Shown: in pieces, positions 26,172-34,982 of the stretch
Numbering within the stretch: position 1 is the stretch's first letter
How the letters are laid out: every line of letters begins with the position of its first letter
From: Psychrobacillus psychrodurans
GTDB taxonomy: Bacteria > Bacillota > Bacilli > Bacillales_A > Planococcaceae
DNA length: 64,000 nt
Direction of reading: 5' to 3'
NCBI GenBank assembly: GCA_900114885.1
Contig: FOUN01000010.1
Coordinates: 1 to 64,000 of the forward strand
The notes under the pieces: generated by a model
What the model was told of the DNA's origin: nothing
The model's database searches: none
The model's input: only the letters and a program-made list of their open reading frames with translations
Position numbers and translations under genes: made by a program

Positions 26172-26687
26172 ATGTACGATCCAACTATCTTTGAAAATTT
26201 AAAAGTGGCATTTGAAAACCATGTATACGATTTAGATAACTTAGAACGAAAGATAGATATCAAAAATCGGGTTGACCAAATGGACCTTTCGATTATCGCT
26301 AGAACTTTTAAGATTGAATTTACTCTTGTTGACCAGTCAGACATAGCTGCGGAAATTATTTTAGACGCATCTCTAGAGGATCTAGCAGGTGAAATACTCG
26401 AAATTAGAAATAAAAATATAGGTTGTACACTGGCGTTGAAATTTAACAAAAATATTCAAAATCCTGATCTGCAATGTGAGGAAATAGAACAAGCTATCAA
26501 AAATATTTGGGAAGACGACATAGTGTTAACTCAAACACTAAGTTTTGAATTTGGAACAGAACTTTCTAGCTATACAAACACAATAGAGGTTAGGTTCACA
26601 CAGAAAATAAATGAAGATCAAATAAGTGATCTTGAAATGTTTCTTGAACATGTTTTAGAAACGTTAGACATATTAAATAAAATATAA
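26172..26687 (+). CDS. hypothetical protein, alpha/beta
   Basis: 171 residues with no signal peptide, membrane helix or cysteine-rich motif beyond two scattered Cys. The site CGGGAGGAAATGAT precedes the ATG. The sequence is acidic and alternates strands and helices (IIARTFKIEFTLVDQ, EEIEQAIKNIWEDD). I recognise no family. It lies directly before the second csp copy but faces the same way with a separate leader, so shared control is not evident. Confidence 0.65.
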   Translation: MYDPTIFENLKVAFENHVYDLDNLERKIDIKNRVDQMDLSIIARTFKIEFTLVDQSDIAAEIILDASLEDLAGEILEIRNKNIGCTLALKFNKNIQNPDLQCEEIEQAIKNIWEDDIVLTQTLSFEFGTELSSYTNTIEVRFTQKINEDQISDLEMFLEHVLETLDILNKI

Positions 26688-26764
26688 TAAGCAATTTACT
26701 ATCTTTCTGTGTGGAAATGGTATATAGTAAAGATAATAATTAAATTGCTTAGATAGAAACAATG

Positions 26765-26829
26765 AATTCACATATTACAAAAGGTAATCGTGAGTCTTCG
26801 GTAGCTTTTTGTAATATGTGAATTTTTTA
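26765..26829 (+). promoter_or_regulatory. csp leader hairpin (terminator-like), copy 2
   Basis: Arms AATTCACATATTAC and GTAATATGTGAATT form a perfect 14-bp stem followed by a T run. Relative to copy 1, one base in the right arm (C to T) restores the last pair. The same 19-codon frame (26762-26821) is kept, because TGC to TGT is synonymous. Confidence 0.7.
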
Positions 26830-26854
26830 TTCACCATAAATGGAGGTTTTTTAC

Positions 26855-27055
26855 ATGACACAAGGTACAGTAAAATGGTTTAACGCAGAAAAAGGTTTTG
26901 GATTTATCGAGGTTGAAGGTGGAAACGACGTATTCGCTCATTTCTCAGCAATCCAAGGCGACGGATTCAAATCTCTTGACGAAGGTCAAAAAGTTGAATT
27001 TGACGTTGAAGATGGTCAACGTGGACCACAAGCAGTTAACATTGTAAAACTTTAA
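26855..27055 (+). CDS. csp: cold shock protein, copy 2
   Basis: 66 residues, identical to the copy at 21095 except for Asp in QGDGFKS. RNP1 (KGFGFIEV) and RNP2 (VFAHFSAI) are intact. The duplication includes about 120 bp of leader (from about 26735) and ends just after the stop codon. Having two genes with the same leader should raise dose or allow different promoters. The start is ATG 26855 behind TGGAGG. Confidence 0.96.
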   Translation: MTQGTVKWFNAEKGFGFIEVEGGNDVFAHFSAIQGDGFKSLDEGQKVEFDVEDGQRGPQAVNIVKL

Positions 27056-27090
27056 TTCTTAGGAATTAATTAAACATAGTTAGCAAATAA

Positions 27091-27123
27091 AAAGAGATGC
27101 CCATTTTGGGTGTCTTTTTTTTT
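27091..27123 (+). terminator. terminator of csp copy 2
   Basis: AAAGAGATGCCC/GGGTGTCTTT stem and a run of nine T. The sequence differs from the copy 1 terminator. Confidence 0.85.
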
Positions 27124-27363
27124 GCTGAATAATACCATTGAGATATAGTTGTTGTTTGGAAGCTTACTGTTCTAAATTTGAATGAAGGCAATACAAATTA
27201 TAATAAAAAGTTTACTGCGATTACTTTAGTGGCCTTGAATGAAACGAGTTCCTAGTGGATTATATATAGAACTTTTGGGATGTTTAAGATTTTGGACACA
27301 TGTCCCTGTCAGCTTTTATTCGCCAAAAGTGATAATATTATACTTAGAGAATATTAGAATGGG

Positions 27364-28014
27364 ATGAGTAAAAAGATGAGTAATACACATATTTTTTCAA
27401 AGCGTGAAGAGATAGCTAATGCGATTATTCATGGAATTGGTGCTGTTTTTAGTGTAGCTGCTCTTGTAATATTAATCGTATCCTCCGTAATGCATGGAAC
27501 AGCTTGGCATGTTGTAAGTTTTACATTGTTTGGTTCTTCGATGATCCTTTTATATTTGTCATCTACACTTGTCCACGGTTTTCCAGCAGGACGCGTAAAA
27601 GATTTCTTTGAGATCATGGATCACTCAGCTATCTACTTTTTTATAGCAGGTACTTATACACCTTTCTTATTTCTTGCTATTAAAGGTACATTAGGTTGGA
27701 CATTGTTTGGTATAGTGTGGGGGCTTGCAATTGCGGGTACTGTGTTTAAAGCTTTTTTTGTGAAACGTTTCTTGCATACTTCTACCTTATTATACGTCGT
27801 TATGGGCTGGTTATTGGTATTTGGATGGAAACCACTTTTGGAGAATGTATCTTCCCAAGGGATTATACTTCTAGCAATTGGGGGAATCCTGTATACAGTA
27901 GGAGCTGTTTTCTACGTGTGGCGTGGATTTACCTACCATCACGCAGTTTGGCATGTATTTGTTCTTGCAGCATCTATACTGCATTTCTTTGCTGTCATGA
28001 CATTGCTACCTTAA
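27364..28014 (+). CDS. hemolysin III / PAQR family membrane protein (TrhA)
   Basis: 216 residues with seven membrane helices. The three conserved PAQR motifs are present: NAIIHGIGAVFS (helix 1), IMDHSAIYFFIAGTYTPF (helix 3) and HHAVWHVFVLAASILHFFAV (helix 7). His and Asp of these motifs likely bind a metal. Bacterial members are linked to membrane fluidity and lipid homeostasis; the hemolysin name is historical. The start could be ATG 27364 or ATG 27376; neither has a perfect site. Confidence 0.9.
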   Translation: MSKKMSNTHIFSKREEIANAIIHGIGAVFSVAALVILIVSSVMHGTAWHVVSFTLFGSSMILLYLSSTLVHGFPAGRVKDFFEIMDHSAIYFFIAGTYTPFLFLAIKGTLGWTLFGIVWGLAIAGTVFKAFFVKRFLHTSTLLYVVMGWLLVFGWKPLLENVSSQGIILLAIGGILYTVGAVFYVWRGFTYHHAVWHVFVLAASILHFFAVMTLLP

Positions 28015-28148
28015 AGTAGTAAGCACTTAAACAATGGCTTTGTAGAGAGTTGTTTCAGCAAATGTTATAATAGTATCTAAATGTCTGGCACCAGGATTAG
28101 TACTGGGTGGCCTTTAAAGTTAGTATGAGGGAAGAGATGAGGATAGTT

Positions 28149-29216
28149 ATGAACAAAAAGTCTATATATGGATTAACATTAAATCAACTGATAGAGTGGC
28201 TTCATGAGCATGGCCACAAAAAGTCTAGAGCGCTAAAGGTTTGGGATTGGTTATATAGAAAACGTGTCACTAATTTTGCTGACATGACAGACGTGCATGA
28301 AGAATGTATTCAATTATTGCAAGATAACTATACAATACAAACGTTAACGGAGCATGTAAAACAAGAAGCAGCCGATGGAACGATGAAATTTTTGTTTAGA
28401 CTACAGGATGGAAACTTGATCGAAACAGTTATGATGAGACATAAATACGGCATTTCCGTTTGTGTGACGACTCAAGTCGGCTGTAACATCGGTTGTAGTT
28501 TCTGTGCAAGTGGCTTACTCGCAAAAAGTCGTGATTTATCAAGTGGAGAAATAGTGGAACAGATTATGAATATCCAATTGCATCTCGATCAATTGAAGCA
28601 AAAAGATATCGTGAGCCATATTGTCGTAATGGGGATTGGGGAACCATTTGATAACTTTACAAATTTGTTAGACTTCTTAAACGTAGTTATTGACCATAAA
28701 GGGCTAGCGATAGCTGCAAGGAAAATAACTGTTTCAACAAGTGGAATTGTAGGTAAAATCTATGAATTCACAGATACGAAGATTCCAGTAAATCTAGCGA
28801 TATCCTTACATGCACCAAATAACGAACTACGAACTAGAATTATGAAAATAAATCGAGCTATGCCAATTGAAAAGCTAATGGAATCTCTAAAATATTATTT
28901 AGCAAAAAACAACCGTAGAATTACGATTGAATATATTCTACTTAAGGATGTAAATGATACAAAAGAGGTAGCTGAAGAGCTTGCCGATTTACTTAATGAC
29001 ATAAAAGACCAGCTTTACGTCAACTTAATACCTTATAATCCTGTCGATGAACATAGCCAGTACCAAAGAAGTGAACAGGAATCTGTGTTGTCATTCTATG
29101 ACACGCTGAAAAAAAGAGGTGTCAACTGCAAAATTCGTCAAGAACATGGAACAGATATTGATGCGGCCTGTGGACAGTTGAGAAGCAAACAGCTTAAAAA
29201 GGAAAAAGTGCGTTAA
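28149..29216 (+). CDS. rlmN: RlmN-family radical SAM 23S rRNA (adenine-C2) methyltransferase
   Basis: About 355 residues. The radical SAM cluster motif is CNIGCSFC (Cys112, 116, 119). The second catalytic cysteine is Cys341 in [17 protein letters not shown] and [10 protein letters not shown] are also present. The family methylates C2 of A2503 in 23S rRNA and a tRNA adenine. After the cluster it reads [12 protein letters not shown] instead of the usual CASTLGGLKRNL, one residue shorter, so it may be a paralogue. ATG 28149 fits the family N-terminus; ATG 28137 also has a site. Standalone gene. Confidence 0.88.
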   Translation: MNKKSIYGLTLNQLIEWLHEHGHKKSRALKVWDWLYRKRVTNFADMTDVHEECIQLLQDNYTIQTLTEHVKQEAADGTMKFLFRLQDGNLIETVMMRHKYGISVCVTTQVGCNIGCSFCASGLLAKSRDLSSGEIVEQIMNIQLHLDQLKQKDIVSHIVVMGIGEPFDNFTNLLDFLNVVIDHKGLAIAARKITVSTSGIVGKIYEFTDTKIPVNLAISLHAPNNELRTRIMKINRAMPIEKLMESLKYYLAKNNRRITIEYILLKDVNDTKEVAEELADLLNDIKDQLYVNLIPYNPVDEHSQYQRSEQESVLSFYDTLKKRGVNCKIRQEHGTDIDAACGQLRSKQLKKEKVR

Positions 29217-29241
29217 TTAGCGTACTTGTTTCCAATAAGAG

Positions 29242-29277
29242 CACTCAGATTTAGAACATATATCTGAGTGTTTTTTT
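29242..29277 (+). terminator. terminator of the rlmN-like gene
   Basis: Stem CACTCAGAT/ATCTGAGTG with a T7 run. Confidence 0.9.
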
Positions 29278-29412
29278 ATTTTGTTTGATACTCCACTTTA
29301 GTTAAGAAAAAAAGAAAACGATAACTTTATTTGACGAAGTGTGCCATTTAATTTATGGATAGTAAATTTAATGATACGATATTAGAATAAACTTATCATT
29401 GGGGGAGATTCC

Positions 29413-30030
29413 GTGTTTTTGGATAAGCTAAAGAAGGAACTGCATTACAAGCAGCCGCTTTTTATAGGAGAGGATACAGCGCTACGTTTTGCTGTTTTAA
29501 TACCACTTGTGCAAGTGGATGACGAATGGCATGTTTTATTCGAGGTGCGTTCATTAACCATGAGAAAGCAACCAGGGGACATTAGCTTTCCAGGTGGTCG
29601 AATCGATCCTACAGATGCATCTCCAATGGAAGCTGCAATAAGAGAAACACATGAAGAGCTAGGGGTCGATCCGAAATGTATTCAAGTTCTAGGACAGATG
29701 AGTGCATACATTGCATCTCCATCTTTTGTTGTCTATCCCTTTGTTGCAACGATTGACCATCATAAAATCGAATCTTTTAACAGACATGAGGTCGAGGCGG
29801 TATTCACTATTCCAGTCAGCTGGCTTAAAAACCATGAGCCTTACATGCACACAGTTTCTGTCCAGCCGATGCCACCTATGGATTTTCCATATGACAAAAT
29901 TGTCAACGGTGACAAATACCAATGGAGGCCGAGAGATATAGAAGAATGGTTCTACGACTATGAAAAATACACAATTTGGGGTCTAACTGCGAGGGTGTTA
30001 AAGCATTTTGTAGAGACAATTAAATTATAA
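29413..30030 (+). CDS. Nudix hydrolase, CoA pyrophosphatase type
   Basis: 205 residues. It carries the CoA-type Nudix signature VRSLTMRKQPGDISFPGGRID, followed by the Nudix box with the catalytic REXXEE helix (AAIRETHEELGVD). Members split CoA or oxidised CoA into 4'-phosphopantetheine and 3',5'-ADP with Mg or Mn. GTG start behind GGGGGAGATTCC. Single gene with a strong terminator after it. Confidence 0.88.
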   Translation: MFLDKLKKELHYKQPLFIGEDTALRFAVLIPLVQVDDEWHVLFEVRSLTMRKQPGDISFPGGRIDPTDASPMEAAIRETHEELGVDPKCIQVLGQMSAYIASPSFVVYPFVATIDHHKIESFNRHEVEAVFTIPVSWLKNHEPYMHTVSVQPMPPMDFPYDKIVNGDKYQWRPRDIEEWFYDYEKYTIWGLTARVLKHFVETIKL

Positions 30031-30067
30031 TATTTCAGTATAAAACGACCTTTATTGTGAGATTAAT

Positions 30068-30110
30068 AGAGCCCGTGTAGTGACGACGTCACTATCACGT
30101 GCTCTTTTCT
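30068..30110 (+). terminator. terminator of the Nudix gene
   Basis: GAGC...CGTG...AGTGAC-GAC-GTCACT...CACG...GCTC stem, then TTTTCTTTT. Confidence 0.85.
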
Positions 30111-30213
30111 TTTATATTTAGAAGTTGAAGAATCACTCAGATGTTACGAGTTTATATGTTCGAGTCGTTCAAAATTAATTGTTTCAATTAAACCCCCAAA
30201 TAATTATGTGATA

Positions 30214-30244
30214 TTAAATCGTTTTTTAATAAAAAACGATTTAA
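30214..30244. repeat. perfect 14-bp inverted repeat
   Basis: Arms TTAAATCGTTTTTT and AAAAAACGATTTAA around AAT. It stands between the Nudix terminator and the HD-GYP gene. It could be a terminator-like hairpin or a protein site. Just after it, 30252-30298 is a short relic (GGCTCCGCCTAGAG ... CGCTGTTCGGATT) of the GC-rich repeat seen in full at 58107. The rest of 30111-30490 holds no gene. Confidence 0.6.
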
Positions 30245-30490
30245 TAGATTTGAACGGAAAGGCTCCGCCTAGAGCATAAATAAACGCTGTTCGGATTACT
30301 TTATGTATAAAATGGACTTACTTATTTATTAATTTTATTAAAATTTTTTAGGCCTAGATGCCCAATGCTATTCTTTTTTATCTTTAAATATAATATAATA
30401 GGACTATTATTAATTATTACCTTTAGTATGTACATGTTGCAAAATTTAAGTACAATTGACTCATTATACTTAAAGTGGGGAGTTTGGGCG

Positions 30491-31597
30491 ATGCGATTAG
30501 TAAAAATAGATAAGTACAAGCCAGGAATGAAATTGGGTAAACCAATATTGAATGACAATGGTAAAATTTTGTTAGCAAAGGGAGTAGAACTGATAGATCG
30601 ACTCATCCCAAAATTGAAAAAGTATAATGTTTCAACCATTTACATAGAAGACGAAGAATCTGAAGGAATAGAAATTATTGAATCTATACCAGAAGCGTTA
30701 CGTGTGGAAGCTTTACATACAATTACCGAGGGGTTTCAAGCATTAACTGACTTGAATCAGTCAAACTCAAATCTTCAGAGAATGATGAAATCAAGTAGAA
30801 CAATACGTAGCTTTCAAAAGGTTTTTAAGGATATAGTTGCATCACTCACTGACAATCAACAAGCACTAAATTTATTGGCTACAACAAAAGTACACGAAAA
30901 CTACGTATTTAATCACTCATTAAACGTTTCTATATATGCGTGTCAGCTTGCACTCGAAAATGGATTACCTCTTAAAAATGTGGAAGAAATCGGAATGGGA
31001 GCTATGCTACATGATTTAGGAAAAGTACATGTTCCTTTAGAACTATTAAACAAACAAGGTGAATTAACAAAAGAAGAAAATGCCATAGTCAAACAACATT
31101 GTGAGAAAGGTTTTGAGGTACTACGAAAAATTCATGAAATTCCTTTAACAGTTGCTCATTGTGCATTTCAGCATCACGAGCGAATAGATGGTGCTGGCTA
31201 TCCTAGGGGATTAAAGGGAGACGAAATTCACAAGTATGCGAAAATCGTTAGTGTTGCAGACGTGTTTGATACAGTAACAAGTCCAAGAGCCTTCAAACCG
31301 GCAGTATTGCCACATCAAGGGCTCGAGATTTTGTATGCTGGAAGTGGTACGCAGTTTGACACACATCAAGTTAATTTGTTTAGAGAATGTATCGCCATTT
31401 ATCCTCCGGGCTTAACCGTTACATTAAATGATGGTCGTAAAGGTATTGTTTCAAAATATAATTATAATTCGGCTGGTAGACCAGTGATCAGAATTACCAA
31501 TAATGAAGTAAATGAAAATGTTTCCCCGTATGAAATTAATCTAGGAGCGCGGGAAAATCTAATGCTTGAGATTGTACTGGCAGATGCACTGATTTAG
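30491..31597 (+). CDS. HD-GYP domain protein, probable cyclic-di-GMP phosphodiesterase
   Basis: 368 residues. An N-terminal domain of about 100 residues (MRLVKIDKYKPGMKLGKPI) precedes an HD-GYP domain. The metal motif HDLGK, the HHERIDGAGYP motif and SVADVFD are present, so it should cleave cyclic di-GMP or a related dinucleotide. A C-terminal segment of about 60 residues follows. I chose ATG 30491 because the family N-terminus begins there and GTGGGGAG precedes it; the upstream open frame codes for an unlikely hydrophobic stretch. Single gene. Confidence 0.88.
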   Translation: MRLVKIDKYKPGMKLGKPILNDNGKILLAKGVELIDRLIPKLKKYNVSTIYIEDEESEGIEIIESIPEALRVEALHTITEGFQALTDLNQSNSNLQRMMKSSRTIRSFQKVFKDIVASLTDNQQALNLLATTKVHENYVFNHSLNVSIYACQLALENGLPLKNVEEIGMGAMLHDLGKVHVPLELLNKQGELTKEENAIVKQHCEKGFEVLRKIHEIPLTVAHCAFQHHERIDGAGYPRGLKGDEIHKYAKIVSVADVFDTVTSPRAFKPAVLPHQGLEILYAGSGTQFDTHQVNLFRECIAIYPPGLTVTLNDGRKGIVSKYNYNSAGRPVIRITNNEVNENVSPYEINLGARENLMLEIVLADALI

Positions 31598-31611
31598 GTG
31601 GTGTGTTAAAT

Positions 31612-31655
31612 AGGGCACCAGGTTCTTAAAATTGTGGCTAGAACCCGGTTCCCTT
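31612..31655. terminator. terminator between HD-GYP and epimerase genes
   Basis: Imperfect stem GGGCACCAGGTTCT/AGAACCCGGTTCCC between two convergent genes; tails are short on both sides. Confidence 0.5.
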
Positions 31656-31662
31656 TATGACT

Positions 31663-32631
31663 TTACGTCCACCACATCTGACTGATAGAATCTTTCACGA
31701 TAATGGGTTTTAAGTTTTCGACTGCTTTTGTGAATCCCTCTTCGATCGACATTAATCCATCCTCATGTTCGATACTTACTACATAATCATATCCATATAA
31801 TCGTAGAATACTAATGATGTCGGCCCATGTTTTTTGATCGTGTCCAAAACCAACAGATCGAAAATACCATGCGCGGTCACGCATATTGGCGAAATCGGTC
31901 ATATCCGTAAGTCCATTTTGGTTCATATTTTGCTGATCTATAATTGTATCTTTTGCATGGAAATGATGGATGGCATTCTCACGTCCGAGAATTTTTATGG
32001 CCTCAACTGGGTCAATACCTTGCCACCACATATGGCTAGGGTCAAGGTTAGCCCCAATCATAGGTCCGCATGCTTCTCTTAATCGCAATAGTGTTGCAGG
32101 AGTATGTACAGAGAAACCACCATGTAGTTCTAAACCGATCTTGACATTAAGTTTTTGTGCTAAATCATTTTTTTCTTTCCAGTATGGTATAAGTTTTTCT
32201 TCCCACTGCCATTTTAATATTTCTTGGAAATCATGTGGCCAAGGTGCTACTGGCCAATTAGGATAGAGGGCATTTTCATGATCACCCGGACATCCCGAGA
32301 ATGTATTTACTACAGGCACATCTAGTTTTGCTGCAAGATGCATTGTTTTTATAAATAATTCATCAGCTGGCCCAGCAATTTTTTTCTGTGGGTGCAGAGG
32401 ATTTGAATGGCAGCTTAAAGCGCTAATGATTAATCCATGATCACTGATTTTTTGCTTAAAGCTCTCCAATTTCGTATCATCGTTTAACAATTCATCCACT
32501 TTACAATGAGCATCGCCAGGATATCCACCAGTACCTAATTCAATTGCTTCTATGCCCTTAGAAGAAACATAACTTAACATGTCTTCAAAACTTTTATCGG
32601 AGAAGAGTACCGTAAAAACACCTAATTTCAA
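31663..32631 (-). CDS. sugar phosphate isomerase/epimerase family protein (TIM barrel)
   Basis: 322 residues of the xylose isomerase-like TIM barrel family (AP endonuclease 2 superfamily, as in IolE and IolI). Putative metal ligands sit in IGLELHGGFSVH (Glu), GANLDPSHMWW (Asp, His), HHFHAKD (His) and VSIEHED (Glu). The family isomerises or epimerises keto sugars and cyclitols. It is divergent from the LacI gene and its upstream region holds a LacI-type operator. It therefore belongs to the sugar cluster downstream. Confidence 0.88.
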   Translation of the reverse strand: MKLGVFTVLFSDKSFEDMLSYVSSKGIEAIELGTGGYPGDAHCKVDELLNDDTKLESFKQKISDHGLIISALSCHSNPLHPQKKIAGPADELFIKTMHLAAKLDVPVVNTFSGCPGDHENALYPNWPVAPWPHDFQEILKWQWEEKLIPYWKEKNDLAQKLNVKIGLELHGGFSVHTPATLLRLREACGPMIGANLDPSHMWWQGIDPVEAIKILGRENAIHHFHAKDTIIDQQNMNQNGLTDMTDFANMRDRAWYFRSVGFGHDQKTWADIISILRLYGYDYVVSIEHEDGLMSIEEGFTKAVENLKPIIVKDSISQMWWT

Positions 32632-32665
32632 TGAGAAAACCTCCTTTATTTATCAGAATATACTG

Positions 32666-32685
32666 TAATGTAAACCGTTACATTA
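32666..32685. promoter_or_regulatory. LacI-type operator O1, epimerase side
   Basis: TGTAAACCGTTACA flanked by TAA/TTA, a near-perfect palindrome 35 bp before the minus-strand epimerase gene. It shares TGTAA-n-CG-n-TTACA form with the sites at 32778 and 33887. Confidence 0.7.
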
Positions 32686-32743
32686 TTACCTTATATAAAT
32701 TGTTCAAGTAAATCAATAGTTATTTCTAATGAAAAAATAATTA

Positions 32744-32791
32744 TTGACGCATAATTCGGAATATAATAACATGTAAATGTAAACGATTTCA
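32744..32791 (+). promoter_or_regulatory. promoter and operator O2 of the LacI-family gene
   Basis: TTGACG (32744), 17-bp spacer, TAACAT (32767), then TGTAAACGATTTCA at 32778-32791 over the expected transcription start. The box also fits the CcpA cre consensus TGNAARCGNWWWCA, so CcpA could act here too. Confidence 0.6.
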
Positions 32792-32830
32792 TTTTCCTTT
32801 TATGAAATCAGAGAAAGTGAGACTACGTAA

Positions 32831-33814
32831 ATGACAAACATTCAGCAGGTGGCTAAACAAGCAGGGGTATCTGTAGCCACAGTATCAAGGGTATTAAACG
32901 GTCAAAATACTGTAACTTCGAAAACAAGAATTAAAGTAGAAGAGGCTATAAAAGATTTAAATTATGAGCCTAGTATGTTAGGGAGGAATTTAAGAAATTC
33001 AGAAAGTAGAATTTTTTTAATACTAATTCCGAGTATTTCTAACCCGTTCTATTTAGAAATTATTAAAGGAATTGAACATGTGGCGCTAAGTCAGAATTAC
33101 AATATCCTATTATGTGAGACTGATTCAAATCCGGAAAAAGAAAATATTTACTTTGACCTTGTTAAGAAAAAAATGGCAGATGGAATTATTTCAATGGATC
33201 CAGCAGTTAATATTGAAACTTTAAAAGAGCTAGCAGAAAAGTATTCCATCATTCAATGTAGTGAGTATAACGTTGATAGTGGGATACCTTACGTATCGAT
33301 AGATAATGAAGAAGCATCTTATCGGGCGGTCAAGCATTTGATACAAATAGGTCATAAAAAAATTGCTCTAATGAACTCCGATGAAAAATTTTTATATGCA
33401 AGACAGAGGGAGATGGGTTACCAACGAGCATTAGAAGAACATGGTATCCCTTGGAATGATGATTATATTATTTATACAAAACAACTAGGATTTGAACATG
33501 GACAACAAGCTGTGAAAAAGATTTTAGCAATACAGGATCGTCCAACAGCAATATTTGCTGTATCGGACCTTTTGGCAATCGGAGCACTCAAAGAAATAAA
33601 TGCATCTGGATTACATGTACCAAATGATGTAGCGGTAGTTGGTTTTGACAAAATCGATTTTTCTAGTATGACAAACCCAACGCTCACTACGATTGCTCAG
33701 CCTATGTATAAGATGGGTACTGTGGCTGGGGAAATGTTAATCGATAAGATCAGAGGTAATGTCGTGGATAGTGTCATATTGAACCATGAACTAGTTCTTC
33801 GAGAGTCTACGTGA
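32831..33814 (+). CDS. LacI-family transcriptional regulator
   Basis: 327 residues. The N-terminal helix-turn-helix and hinge helix are typical (NIQQVAKQAGVSVATVSRVLNG, then LNYEPSMLGRNLR). A periplasmic-binding-protein-like sensor domain follows (about 60-327), ending VGFDKIDFSSMTNPTLTTIAQP. It should repress the divergent epimerase gene, itself and the ABC operon through three related operators and release them on sugar binding. The inducer is unknown. Confidence 0.92.
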   Translation: MTNIQQVAKQAGVSVATVSRVLNGQNTVTSKTRIKVEEAIKDLNYEPSMLGRNLRNSESRIFLILIPSISNPFYLEIIKGIEHVALSQNYNILLCETDSNPEKENIYFDLVKKKMADGIISMDPAVNIETLKELAEKYSIIQCSEYNVDSGIPYVSIDNEEASYRAVKHLIQIGHKKIALMNSDEKFLYARQREMGYQRALEEHGIPWNDDYIIYTKQLGFEHGQQAVKKILAIQDRPTAIFAVSDLLAIGALKEINASGLHVPNDVAVVGFDKIDFSSMTNPTLTTIAQPMYKMGTVAGEMLIDKIRGNVVDSVILNHELVLREST

Positions 33815-33886
33815 GAATATACAACTAAGGTTATTGCTCTGTTATTAAATGGATATTAATAATAGAGCGTTGCCCTTAGTTTCACA

Positions 33887-33900
33887 TGTAATCGATTACA
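33887..33900. promoter_or_regulatory. LacI-type operator O3 before the sugar ABC operon
   Basis: TGTAATCGATTACA, a perfect 14-bp palindrome 33-46 bp before the binding-protein start. It is the most symmetric of the three sites. Confidence 0.72.
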
Positions 33901-33932
33901 AAAAGGGGAGCTTTCATAAAAACAAAGGGGGA

Positions 33933-34904
33933 ATGGTGTTGAAGAAGTTTCTGATCATATGTTTATCTTTAGTAACAGCTTTTAGTTTGGCAGCATGTAG
34001 TGATAATAAGAATTCTGCAAATGGAAAAGAAGACGATACTCTAAAAATCGGTATTTCTTTACCTTCAGCAACACATGGATGGATGGGAGCACTAATTGAT
34101 AGTGCTGAAAAGCAAGCTAAAGCACTTAAAGAAAGTGATGGCATTGAATATGTAATGACGAATGCAGCTGACCCAAATAAACAAGCAAATGATGTAGACG
34201 ATTTGATAGCACAGGGTGTGGATGTTATTGTCATGCTCCCAATTGAGTCTGCAGCACTTTCACCTGTAGGACAAAAGATTAAAGATGCGGGAATTCCTTT
34301 AGTAATAGTGGACCGTGAGCTTGAAAATGATGCAGCTACAGTTGTTGTAAAAGGCGATAATGAAGGTATTGGAGTAAATGCGGGTAAATATTTTGTAGAA
34401 AAGTTAAATGGAAAAGGAAAAGTTGTGGAAATTTCCGGACCACCAAGTTCAGTTACAGAACAACGTGGATCAGGATTTAAAGAAGCGATGGAAAGTGCAG
34501 AAGGTATGGAAATAATTGCTTCACAAAGTGGTGACTTTTCTACTGAAAAATCGCTAGAAGTGATGGAAAACATTTTACAAGCACATCCGCAAATAGATGC
34601 AGTATTTACACAAGACGATGGAATGGCACTTGGTGTCTTACAAGCTATCAAAGAAGCTAAGCGAACAGACATCCAATTTGTAACAGGTGCTGGTGGCGGA
34701 AAAGCTGTATTTGAGGATATCAAAGCAGACGGTTTTATAACAGCAACCTTCCTATACTCTCCAACGATGGTAGAGGATGCAGTGAAGATTGCGGCAGATA
34801 TTGCAAAGGGTAATGATCCAGAAGAATCTATGGTAGTCAAAGAAGCTACTCAGGTAACAAAAGAAAATGTGGATGAGTTCTATGATCCAGAATCTAAATT
34901 CTAA
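33933..34904 (+). CDS. sugar ABC transporter substrate-binding lipoprotein (RbsB-like)
   Basis: About 323 residues. The signal peptide ends in SLAAC (lipidated Cys). A type 1 periplasmic-binding fold of the ribose/galactose group follows (LKIGISLPSATHGWMGALID, VIVMLPIESAALSP, VFTQDDGMALGVLQAI). It binds a sugar or cyclitol at the cell surface. ATG 33933, GTG 33936 and TTG 33939 are consecutive; the AAAGGGGGA site is best spaced for TTG 33939. First gene of the ABC operon. Confidence 0.9.
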   Translation: MVLKKFLIICLSLVTAFSLAACSDNKNSANGKEDDTLKIGISLPSATHGWMGALIDSAEKQAKALKESDGIEYVMTNAADPNKQANDVDDLIAQGVDVIVMLPIESAALSPVGQKIKDAGIPLVIVDRELENDAATVVVKGDNEGIGVNAGKYFVEKLNGKGKVVEISGPPSSVTEQRGSGFKEAMESAEGMEIIASQSGDFSTEKSLEVMENILQAHPQIDAVFTQDDGMALGVLQAIKEAKRTDIQFVTGAGGGKAVFEDIKADGFITATFLYSPTMVEDAVKIAADIAKGNDPEESMVVKEATQVTKENVDEFYDPESKF

Positions 34905-34914
34905 ATGAATATTA

Positions 34915-34960
34915 GGAAATACAATAGTTGTGCAAACAGTTGTTGTATTTCCTCTTTTCC
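34915..34960 (+). terminator. intercistronic attenuator after the binding-protein gene
   Basis: 11-bp stem AGGAAATACAA/TTGTATTTCCT, 18-nt loop, CTTTTC tail. It lies between the binding-protein and ATPase genes and should lower expression of the membrane part. Confidence 0.6.
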
Positions 34961-34982
34961 TATATTAGGAGGGATAAATACC

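Noticed and set aside
33914-34840. 308-residue minus-strand frame
   Set aside because: It is antisense to the sugar-binding lipoprotein, whose signal peptide and fold are clear. Its composition (Ser, Pro, Ile-rich) is that of a shadow.
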